A DNA stretch of 64,000 nucleotides, taken from positions 124,001 through 188,000 of the forward strand of contig VLTN01000005.1 in assembly GCA_008330645.1 (NCBI GenBank), read 5' to 3'. The notes below the pieces were generated by a model. The model saw only the letters and a list, made by a program, of their open reading frames with translations. It was not told where the DNA came from and made no database searches. Positions 11,855 to 21,328 of the stretch are shown here, piece by piece. Source of the stretch: Cafeteria roenbergensis (taxonomy: Eukaryota; Sar; Bigyra; Bicosoecida; Cafeteriaceae). The first letter of the stretch is position 1. The number at the start of each line of letters is the position of its first letter. A program made the position numbers and the translations under genes.

Positions 11855-12066
11855 GTTGGCTGGACCTCAGCGCCTGCCGGGAAGGGGGGGGACGGGAAGA
11901 GGTGCGGAACGGCTTTCTGTTGCGGCCAAGGGGCGCTCCCTTCCTGCGAGGAAGGCGCTGTGTGGCGCCGCTGGGTGCGCGCGTGCCAAGGTTTCTGGAC
12001 AGCAGCTCTGTTCAAGCATTCCGGGAAGCTGCACTCACGCAGCCCTCGGCTTCGCAGCCGGCCCGC

Positions 12067-13953
12067 TCAGTCGCGCTCCCAGGGCGCCCCCGCGCCCCAC
12101 CCCATCTGGCGCCTGCGCGCTGCAGCGGCTGCCGCTGCGTTTCTCCTGGCGCTGGCAGCTGCCTGCTCGGCGTAGCTGCTCTCGCCTGAGACACACTCCG
12201 GAGCCGCCAATGATTCTCGGCCTCTGGCCGCGCCCCCGTCGCGGCCCAACGCCGGGTCATGCTCCTGTGGGGGGTGCCCACAACGTTGCAAACCACAGGC
12301 GGCGCGCTGAGCGCCAGGACGAGGCAGCTCGCCCGCAGGCGCGGCTTCTGCAAACCAAGCGCCAGCGCTCGAAGGGACGCCGGCTCGGCGAGCATCCCCT
12401 CCAGGCCCAGCGCGCACAGCCATCCCCTCTCCGTGGACTTGGCGGGTGCCTGCTCCAGCGTCTGCTCGGGCGTGCCGCCTGTCAGGCTGCTCCCAACGGC
12501 TTGGCCGATGCTCGCACCCGGCGCCGTTCCATCCGGCCGGCTCGGCGACTCCGGCCATGAGGCGCACGGTCGCGCGCTCCGCGGGACGCCCCTCCCGCCC
12601 CTCCCACCCCTGTGAGCTCCGGTCCCTTGCCCCGGCCGCCGGGCCGTGCCTTGCGTCGGCAGCCGGGCCGGCTGCTGCTGCTGCTCCTGCTCCTGCTGTT
12701 GCCGCCGGGCCCGCACGCACCCGCTCATGCGCGGCAGGGGCAGGGGCAGCGGGGAGTGCTGCCGGCCGTCTGGTCAGGGCGTCTGCCGCTGCCGCTGCCT
12801 CTGCCTCGTCGTCCAGCGAGTCAGGCTCGTCCGACGCGGCGGGCGGAGCCACCCCAAGCACGACCAGAGAGGCGGCTCGCTCACGCAGCCATACGCGCTC
12901 CGCCGCCACCGCCGCGGCCGCCGGCGAGGCAAGCGGCGGCCAGACCCCGTCCCGCGCCGTCAGCCACAGCGCCAGCTGGGCTCTGAGCGCGCGGTACCTC
13001 CCCACTATCCTGCTCGCCGAGGTCCCCATGCCACCAGGCACCGCCGCCGACAGCACCCCCAGCTTCCGCGTGCAGACAGGGCAGTCGTGCAGCGGGCGGC
13101 CCCTCGGCGGGCGGCAGGACCCTCCCGCGGCCTCGAACAGGCACCTCGCTGCGCCGCAGGGGCGCGCCCCCAGCATCCCCGCGAGTGCCCTTGCCAGGCA
13201 GGCTGCCGCCGCCGTGGGGTCGGATGCGGCGCCTGGATAAGCTGGGAGGGACAGCAGCGCGGCAGGCAGCGCTTCCAGCTCGGCGCTGCCCCGGGCGCCG
13301 CGCGCATCGCTTGACACGTCTGCGGCGGGGTCGCATGCCAATGCCACCCCGTCGGGCAGGCCAACCGACCCCACCAGCCCGAACGCAGCGCGGCTGCGCG
13401 CCCGGGAGTCGGGCTCACGGGCCGCCAGTGCGCGGAAGGTGACCCCGAGGGCACATACCGTGGAGGCGAGCTCGGAGGAGCCGGAGGCGCCGCTTGGCCC
13501 GGACCTGTTGCACCGCACAAGGGCGTCGCGCACGGCGTGCGCATCCATGCTCCCGCCGCCCAGCGGGCAGGCAGTTGCAGGCAGGACGAACGAGCGCGTC
13601 CCAGCCTCCCCGAAGGTCCGACCCACTGGGTCTCTCGCGGACAGCCTCAGCGGGTCCAGAACAACGACGGGGCAGTTGCCCAGCAAGACCTGCAGCAGTG
13701 GAGCCAGGGCCTGGAGCCTTTTCGTTTCGTTGCTGTCGCAGCCCACCGAAACGATGGTCAGGCGGCCCCGCAGACCCTCGCGGAACGGCGTGGTACGCAG
13801 GAACATGGAGAAGTCTTGCGTTTCGCACTCCGGGGCCGCTGCTGCCGGCTCCCAGAACCTGTGCTCGGCGCTGGGGCGGAGGCACGCTCGCAACGCCTTG
13901 TCAAACGGCAGCGGACCCATGCTGCGAGCGATGGCATCGGACACGCCCGCCAT
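12067..13953 (-). CDS. Archaemetzincin-family protein with a degenerate zinc site
   Basis: Start taken at the ATG at 13953 (MAGVSDAIARSMGPLPF). Archaemetzincins are metalloproteases with the motif HExxHxxGx3C-x4-C-x-M-x17-CxxC. Here the aligned segment reads RALAGMLGARPC, GAARC, LF, then 17 residues and CPVC followed by TRKLG. Every spacing and all four structural Cys are kept, but the three His ligands and the catalytic Glu are replaced. This points to a catalytically dead member that may still bind the second zinc. The upstream part (VVVLDPLRLSARDP, VCALGVTFRAL) fits the family N-terminus weakly. The region below about 12,720 (Ala/Gln-rich, then a poorly protein-like frame) may contain an intron of about 113 bp, or the gene may switch frame by splicing there, so the C-terminus is uncertain. 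Confidence 0.62.
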   Translation of the reverse strand: MAGVSDAIARSMGPLPFDKALRACLRPSAEHRFWEPAAAAPECETQDFSMFLRTTPFREGLRGRLTIVSVGCDSNETKRLQALAPLLQVLLGNCPVVVLDPLRLSARDPVGRTFGEAGTRSFVLPATACPLGGGSMDAHAVRDALVRCNRSGPSGASGSSELASTVCALGVTFRALAAREPDSRARSRAAFGLVGSVGLPDGVALACDPAADVSSDARGARGSAELEALPAALLSLPAYPGAASDPTAAAACLARALAGMLGARPCGAARCLFEAAGGSCRPPRGRPLHDCPVCTRKLGVLSAAVPGGMGTSASRIVGRYRALRAQLALWLTARDGVWPPLASPAAAAVAAERVWLRERAASLVVLGVAPPAASDEPDSLDDEAEAAAAADALTRRPAALPAAPAPAAHERVRAGPAATAGAGAAAAAGPAADARHGPAAGARDRSSQGWEGREGRPAERATVRLMAGVAEPAGWNGAGCEHRPSRWEQPDRRHARADAGAGTRQVHGEGMAVRAGPGGDARRAGVPSSAGAWFAEAAPAGELPRPGAQRAACGLQRCGHPPQEHDPALGRDGGAARGRESLAAPECVSGESSYAEQAAASARRNAAAAAAARRRQMGWGAGAPWERD

Positions 13954-14195
13954 GGCGGCCAAGCGTCCCACGCCAGTTGTCCTCTCGAGCGGGCTCGCTG
14001 CGGTGGCAGGTCCTCGGCGCGGCCGCTGCCGTACAGCGCAGGTCCAGGGGCGCGGGGGCGGCGGCAACTCCACGTGCGGGCTCTGCCTTGCGCTGACGGA
14101 ATTCTGCAGGATGTCACTCCGCCCGGGCCTCCCGGGAAGCCGCCACGATCGCCGGGCGAGCCACCAGGCTCTCTAGGGCACTCGCGTCCCGCGCA

Positions 14196-17100
14196 ATGGC
14201 CTCGTCCGTGGCAGCTCCGGCAGCCCCGCGCGCGCTCCCCACGTACCCCGAGTCCAAGCCGTCCGACACGGCTGACGTACTCCACGGCACCACTGTGCCC
14301 GACCCGTTTCGCCACCTTGAGGAGGTGGGCAGCGACGAGACGAAGGCATGGGTTGCCGCGCAGGTCGATTGCACCCAGGGCTACTTTGAGTCGGCTGGCA
14401 TTGCAGGCCGCGCCTCAGAGATCGCCCAGAAGCTCACGTCGGTGTGGGACTACGACAAGGTGTACCCCCCGCACAAGGAGGGCGAGTGGTACTACTTTGC
14501 CAAAAAGGTGGGCACTGCCAACCAGCCAGTTGTCATGCGCGCGCGCGAGGCGACCCTCGAGGGGCTGGCGTCCGCCGAGCCATTCCTCAACGTGAACGAG
14601 GACTACCCAAGCGGCACCGTAGCCCTCTCGGCCATCGCCTACTCGGACGACGGCAAGTACGTGGCGTACGGCCTCTCCAAGGGTGGCAGCGACTGGTTCC
14701 AGATCCGGGTCCGGTGAGCACACGGGCGGGCCTGCTGGTTTCGTTGCTGTCGCAACCACCACCGGCGCCGCCACTGTTGGGACCCCGCTCGCCCCCCCCC
14801 CCTCTAGCCTTTGCGAGTGCCTTGCCGGTGGGCCTCCCCCCCCGCCTCCGCAGTCGCACGTCTGACGGCGTGGACCTGGAGGACATCGTCCCCTGGGCGC
14901 GGTACTCCTCCATCTCGTGGCGCAAGGATGGCGCCGGCTTCTTCTACAACCGCTACCGCGCAGACCCTGGCGTGACCCTTCCGAACCTCAGGCGCGAGGG
15001 CGAGCCAGCGCCCACTCTCGCGGACCCGAGGGCGGACGCGGCGGCTTCCGCCCCAGCCGCTGCTGGAGGCGGAGGGGTCGAGGCCGGGATGGAGACGGGC
15101 GCCAACACCGACCAAATGGTCTATTACCACGAAATTGGCACCCACCCCTCCTCCGACAGGCTCGTGTACCAGGCGGAGGACCCCGAGTGGTGAGCAGGTC
15201 GGCAGCCGCCGCACGCCGATGAGGCGGCCTCCGTCTGCGCGCTCAGAGCAGGATCCCTCCCACAGGCGCGTTCGCCGCTCGCCCGCCCAGCCGCGCAGCG
15301 TAGCGCTCCCGCCGCGCAAGCTCGCCGCGCAAGCCACCGCACCGATGCCTCCGCAGGATCATGGGAGTGGAGGTGACGGACGACGGCAAGTACCTCCTGG
15401 TGTGCCCCGGCAGCGGCTGCGACCACGTCAACCGCGTGTTTGTGGCGGACATCAGCGGCGAGGCGTGGGCGGCGTGGCTGGCCGCCGCAGACGAGGCCGC
15501 CGCTGCCTCGCCCACGCCCGGCGCCGTGGCGGTGGGCGAGGGCCCCCAGATGCCGCTCCGCCGGCTAGTGGACGACTTCCGGGGGGAGTTCGAGTACCTT
15601 ACCAACGAGGGCACCCTCTTCTGGTTCAAGACCAACCTGGACGCTCCGAGGGGCAGGGTCATCACGCTGACGCTGCCCGGAGCGGACGCCGACGACGTCG
15701 CGTGGCTTGCCGCCGGGTGAGCGCGCCCCCGCCCTTGCCCCCGCCCCGCTGCTGGCTCAGCAAGGCGCCCCCGGGCGCAGCCGCACCGTCTGCCGAGGCC
15801 GCCGCGCGCCGCTTCCAACCAGCGAGCATCCCGCCCCGCCCTCTCCCCGGGGGCGAGAGCTGGTCCCGTGCGGCAGTCAGCCTCGGGCCGTCGTTGCTGC
15901 GCCCGCTCGGCACCGTGGCGCATCGGGCCACCCGCCTCGCGCCATCGCCCCCTTCCCCTCGTTTCGCTTCGTCTCGCTGCGCCTCGCTGCGCCTCGCGCA
16001 GTTTCGACGCCGAAGTGGCGGTGCCGGAGAGCCCTACTGGGCGCGGCGAGGTGCTGGAGTCCGCCTGCATCACCGGCGACTCGGGGCTGGAGGGCGCCCG
16101 CCCAGTGCTCATCCTGCGCTACCTCGCCGACGTCGTATCCTCGGTGCGCATCTACGACCCCTCCAACACGGCCGCGGGCTTCTCGGAAGTCGCTCTGCCC
16201 GCCCCCGGCAGCGCGTCGCGCACGAGCGGTGAGCCGCGCGCTCGCCCCCTCTCTGCGCCCCCCCCCCCGCGCGCACGCGCCGCGCGCGGCCGGAGTCGGC
16301 GTCGGTGGGCCCACCCCATCCCTCTGACTGCAACCGAACTGCTGCACATAGCCCCCGGGAGCCGCCAGTCAAGCGCGCCCTGCCCCTCCCCACTGCCCTT
16401 CCCCGCCCCGCGTGTCCCCGCAGCCCGGCGCGACGCCTCGGAAGTCTTCTTCGCCTTCGAGTCGCTCGTGCACGCCGGCTCGGTTCTCCGCCTCGGCCTC
16501 GCCGACGCGGCTCCGCTTCTCACCCCAGGAGCGAGCATCGCCTGCGAGGCGGTGCTCCACACCGCGGTTCCCGGCCACGACCCCAACGACTACGTGTCCG
16601 AGCAGTCCTTCTTCGAGAGCAAGGACGGCACCAAGGTGCCCCTGTTCCTCTGCCGGCACAAGGACGCGGCCCTCCCAGCGCGCACGCTGCTCTACGGGTA
16701 CGGCGGTTTCACCATCTCGCTGCCCCCCTACTTCTCCGCGGCCCGCACGGTGTGGATGAAGGAGCTGGGCGGCGTGTACGCGCTCGCCAACATCCGAGGC
16801 GGAGGCGAGTACGGCGAGGAGTGGCATCGCGCCGGCTCCCTCCGAACCAAGCAAAACACTTTTGACGACTTCTGCGCGGCGGCCGAGCACCTGCAGCGAA
16901 CGGGGGTGACCACGCCGGCCCTGACCGCGATCCAGGGGGGCTCCAACGGCGGGCTCCTCACCCTCGCCTGCTCGCTTCAGCGCCCCGAGCTCTTCGGGGC
17001 AGTCATCTCGCAGGTGCCCGTGGCCGACATGCTGCGGTTTCACCGATTCACCATCGGCTCGGCGTGGTGCACGGACTACGGCAACGCCGAAAAGTCCGAG

Positions 17101-17406
17101 GAGGACTTCCGGTACATGCTAACCTACTCGCCGCTGCACAACGTCAAGCCAGTCGCGGAGGGCGGGCAGACGCTGCCTGCCACGCTCATCTGCACGGCGG
17201 ACCACGACGACAGAGTGGTGCCTCTGCACACGTACAAGATGCTTGCCACGCTGCAGTCCGTGGCGGGCGCTTCCCCGGGCCAGACCCGCCCGCTCCTCGG
17301 CCGCATCGAGGTGGATGCCGGGCACGGAGCCGGAAAGCCGCTGTCAAAGGTCATCCAAGAGGTGGCGGAGCTATACGCGTTTATGGAGCACGAGCTGGCT
17401 GCCTGA
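14196..17406 (+). CDS. Prolyl oligopeptidase, family S9A
   Basis: This cytosolic serine peptidase cleaves short peptides after proline. Five exons keep phase: 14196-14713, 14854-15189, 15357-15716, 16002-16228 and 16424-17406, for 807 residues (family about 710; the surplus is Ala-rich insertions). The N-terminal part has the usual opening (YPESKPSDTADVLHGTTVPD, then PFRHLE) and a seven-bladed propeller. The catalytic Ser (about residue 654) is in QGGSNGGLL, the Asp in the ADHDDRVVP motif and the His in DAGHGAGKP. Junction peptides such as DPEW/IMGVEVTDDGKY read naturally. Introns are 140-285 bp with GTGAGC donors and CGCAG acceptors. No signal peptide is seen. It is divergent from the archaemetzincin-like gene, with 242 bp between starts. 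Confidence 0.94.
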
Positions 17407-17735
17407 CCGATGCCCTGCCTGAGCGCCCGGCCTTGCCACAGAGTGGGGAGGCCAAACGTGCCACTCGCCTTCCCCCCCCTTCCCCCCTCCTCAAACGGGT
17501 TTCGCCGCTGTTCGTGGGCTTGACCAGAGTCCAAGATGCCAACACAGCGGTCTGGCCATGCAGGTGCGCTCACCAAGCCGCTCGCACGCAATCAAGGCAA
17601 TTACGATCAACCCTCGACAGAGTCGGAATCTGCCCTTGATACACCTGACTCAAGCAAAACTCTGCGCCTGGCCGTGGGTACCGCCAACGCACACAACTCC
17701 CGGCTCGGGACCCGGGTGGTGGACCGCCGGGCCTG
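17407..17735. other. Intergenic spacer, nothing recognised
   Basis: Gap of 329 bp between the prolyl oligopeptidase stop and the start of the CABLES-like gene, both on the plus strand. I see no RNA gene, repeat or clear promoter element. Confidence 0.4.
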
Positions 17736-18761
17736 ATGAAGCCCGCAAAGCCGTCCCAGGCGGTGGACAGGGCGCAGCTGCGCCGTCAGCGCTCGGCCCA
17801 GGGGCTGCGGCTCCGTGCTGCGCTCGAGTTTCTGACAAACATCCCGCTCGAGCCACACGCGCAGCGCAAGGACGAGCGCGCGTCAGAGGCAGTGAATGTT
17901 CCCTCCCGTATGAGCGGCGTGGTCGTCTCGCTGCAGGGCAAGCCTTTCGTGAGCCTGGCGCGCGCGCTTGGTCTGGCGCTTTGGCGTGCTTCAAGTCCGC
18001 CCGCGCCCCGCCCCTTGCTGCTCCGGCCCGGAGGGCAGGGGCTCCGCAGCGCGCAGCGCGATCGCTCCGCGCGTTGCGCCTTTCTTCGCGTGGTCCTTCC
18101 CTTGCAGCGGCACGTTGTGGCACGAGGGATGCTGGAGACGGAGCAGTTCCAGCGAGCGCTGATGGCGGACGGCGCCCTCAAGTCACGCATCTTCTTTGCG
18201 TGCCAGCGGGCGTACCCCGTGGCCGTCTTGTCCATTCGCGGGTACGAGCGCTCCACTGAGCAGGCTGAGCGGCACCGGCCGTCGCATTCCGGGGCCGTCG
18301 CGGGGCGCCTGCTGCTCAACTACGAGGTGCAGCACCTGGCCGACGTTCAGACCTACGCGGCCAACGGAACGGCCCCTCGCTCTGCGACGCGCTACTTTGA
18401 GCGAATCGTTCGCCCAGGCTGGGTGCGCTCCGGCTATGCCGCGGAGGCCGAAGCCGCGGGGCAGGACAAGGGCCGCGGCCAGCACCGCGACGTTGCCGGC
18501 CGCGGCCGCGCGCCGCTTGCCTCCAGATCCGCCGCCGGGGCACGCCGGGGGGCGCATGCAAGAGGCAGCTCGACGCGTTCCGCCGCCCCCCCGGCCCTCC
18601 CTGACCGGCGGGGCGAACGAGCCGGCGCTGAGCCGGAAGGGGCGGGGAGGGGCGGGGGATCGCAGGGGCGCTCCGGCGCGGATCCGGCCCGCGGCAATGG
18701 CTCGGCGGGGCGTCCAACGACTGGTGGCGCGGAGGAGGCCGTCAAACAGGCGGGCGAGGAT

Positions 18762-18799
<38 letters not shown>

Positions 18800-21050
18800 G
18801 AAAGATGCGGCTGCCTTTGCGCTGGGAGCGCTCGAGCGGGCTGTGGCCAAGGACTCGGGCAGGGACCCCGTCGCAATCCTCGGCGAAGACCACGCCGGGG
18901 GTGACATGCCGCCAGCCGGGACGACAGCGGGTTCGGATATGCCGGGGCAGGGCTTGGAGGCTGCGGGCACGCGGGCGGCTGGGCAGCGCATGGACGGGCC
19001 ATGCGACAGCGGCCCTCATGCACAGGCAGCTCGATCCCACACAGAGCCGGCGCGTCTCGATGCGGGCAGGGTCATCGAGGAGGAGGAGGAGGAGGAGGAG
19101 GCGGAGGCGGAGGACGACGATGTCGCCTCTGCTGGCCGAGGCGCCGAGGAGAGCAAGTCTGCGTGCAGTGAGGGGGACGACATCGACTCTGACAAGACCA
19201 ACGATTCGGTGAGTTCTGGCGAGGAGGCGGCCCAGCTGGGCGTGAAGGACGGACGCGCGTTGGTGGCGAACGCGCGCGACCTGATCAGGCTGTATACGCC
19301 TATGGAGCTAGGGGACTCCCTGGAGAGCAAGCCTGCAGACCGGCGGTTCGAGCGGTCCCTGGAGGCGCTCGGCGTGCGCGCCTCTGTGCTGGGCTACCTG
19401 CGGCCGGAGGTGCGCGAGGAGCAGGCCCAGGCGGCCTTTGAGGAGCATCACTCGTGGATTTCGCAGGACCTGGGGCTGCGCCTCATTGCGCTGCAGCGGC
19501 TTCGCGCGCTGCTTTTCCGGGTGCGGGAGGACTGCCGCCTGCAGCTGGTCACCGTGGCTCACGCGTGGTGCCTGCTTGAGATGCTGGTGTGGCGCTCGCG
19601 GATCAACGCGGCCAATATGTCCGTCGCGATGGGGGCGTGCATCCTCCTCTCGGTCAAGTTCATGGAGCCGCCGCGCGAGCCTGGGCCGCTGGCTGCGCTC
19701 CTGCCAGACGGGCAAGAGGACCCCGCTGCGGCGCCCACTGGCGCTGGAGGAGTGGCTGCCCGGTGGCTCGGAGCTGGTGCAGCTGCCGCCGCCGACGGCT
19801 CGGGCGACGACGCCAGGGCACAACCTGGCCCTGCGCTCGGAGGCGCGACCCCCGACGAAGAGGGAGGCGCCGGGCGGCGCGACGGGGCCACGCTGTGGCG
19901 TAGAGTGTCAAGCCGGATCTCGGGAGTGGCCCGCGCGGTCAGCAACCGGTCTGGTGTGCGCCGCTGGGCCACGAGGAGACGGGAGAACGACGCCAGGGCC
20001 AGCGCGTCGAGGCAGGGCGAGGACCCCGCCACCACTCCCGCGGGGCAGTCAGACTCGCAGCCTGGCTCCAGGTTCGGACGCTCCAGGCTGGACACTCCGG
20101 CGGGAGGCGGCTCCACGGCGTCCCTCCCCCGCGCGGCCGGCCGAGGCAGCGCGACGGACGCCGCCCAGTGGGAGGAGGGCGAGCGCGCGCGCCACGTCGA
20201 CGGCGAAGACGGCGAGAGCTGGGAGAGCCCGGCAAGGTTCCCTGCCGGCCTTGGCGCCGCAGGCGCAGCCGCAGGCGCGTCAGCCGCTGCGGCAGCCGGC
20301 GCATCTGCCGGCCCGCCCGGCTTCGGCCGGGAGGCCGGTCGGGGGCGCCGCATTAGCCTTGGCGACTATATGCCTGCGCTGCCCCCAGGCAACACGCCGC
20401 TGCGGTCCGCTCGGGCCCTGCTGGCCGCGGTGGAGGCCAGGATGGGGGCCTCCCCTGCCGACGTGCTGGCCGTGGAGATGGACGTCTTCGCGCTCCTTGG
20501 CTTCTCCCTGCACCTGCCCCTGCGGATCCTGCTGCCCCAGGTGGCCTCCATGCGCCGCGCCGATCGCACCCGTGCGTGGGACGTGCCTGCCCAGCCCCCG
20601 GCCGAGCTGCTTCCCTCTGGCCAGCGGTTTGCCGCCACCCGGAGCGAGAGGCGGTCGGCCTTCCTCCACACCGCTCGCAAGAAGTGGCAGGACGCCTTCG
20701 AGGCCAGCAGCGTGCCCGAGACGGCCTTTTACGTTCCGATTGCGGACGCGGCAGGTGACGTCTCTTCGTCGAGCGACGACGAGGACCACGGCCGCGCGAC
20801 CGGACACAGCCAGCACAGCAGGTCGCTCGGCCGGGGCGGCGAGGACGACGAGGACGACGGCATCGAAGGCATCGACGGCGAGGACGAGCCTGAAGAAGAC
20901 GAGGGCCAGGCGCGGCTGCCGGAGGACCTGCGGGCCGAGATCCTTGCCAAGCGCGCTGACGCGATGGGGCAGCAACAGCTTCCCCAGGCCGCAACGGCCG
21001 AGCGCTTCCTCGATCCCGAGGCGGAGGGCGTGCCCGCCGAGCTCGCCTGA
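17736..21050 (+). CDS. CABLES-like protein with a split cyclin box
   Basis: CABLES proteins link cyclin-dependent kinases to tyrosine kinases in animals. Three segments match the family. The N-terminal RLRAALEFLTNIPLE corresponds to the CABLES RRRQAALSFLTNISL element. A cyclin-like helix block runs from YLRPEVREEQAQAAFEEHH through VTVAHAWCLLEMLVWRSRIN and SMGACILLSVKF-type sequence. The second block is ALLAAVEARMGASPADVLAVE and MDVFALLGFSLHLPL. About 230 disordered residues (coded around 19,680-20,390) separate the two halves of the cyclin fold. A 159-bp in-frame intron at 17949-18107 (GTGAGC...TTGCAG) is likely; with it the protein is 1,051 residues. A poly-Gly tract (around 18,768-18,800) and several Asp/Glu runs are present. 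Partner kinases in this organism are unknown. Confidence 0.65.
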
Positions 21051-21328
21051 ATTTCGGCCGCTTGCGTTGGGAAGAACAAACCAGTGTAGTGTCGCCGCTC
21101 TCGAGAGCGATTGTGAGTTGCGTTTCATGCTTGAATCCGCAAGCAAGCTTCAAATGTGTGGGGAGCACGGCAATGCTTGTTGGGGCCGAGTCGGTGTTTG
21201 CAAAGGGCGAGGGCGAGGCCAACACGCACGCAGTTTGCCGCAACGCCCGCAAGAAGCAGAGGCTCCTGCTCAAGAGGGTAGGGGACACCAGCGCCCCTCG
21301 TCCTAACACCGAGGCAGAGCCAGACAAC
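21051..21328. other. Convergent intergenic spacer
   Basis: Gap of 278 bp between the converging ends of the CABLES-like gene and the EGF-repeat gene. No feature recognised. Confidence 0.4.

Noticed and set aside
12012-12728. Alternative minus-strand frame (SIGQAVGSSLTGGTPEQTLE) below the archaemetzincin-like gene
   Set aside because: It looks slightly more protein-like than the continuous frame and might be a spliced 3' exon, but I could not find a junction with matching phase, so I did not call it separately.
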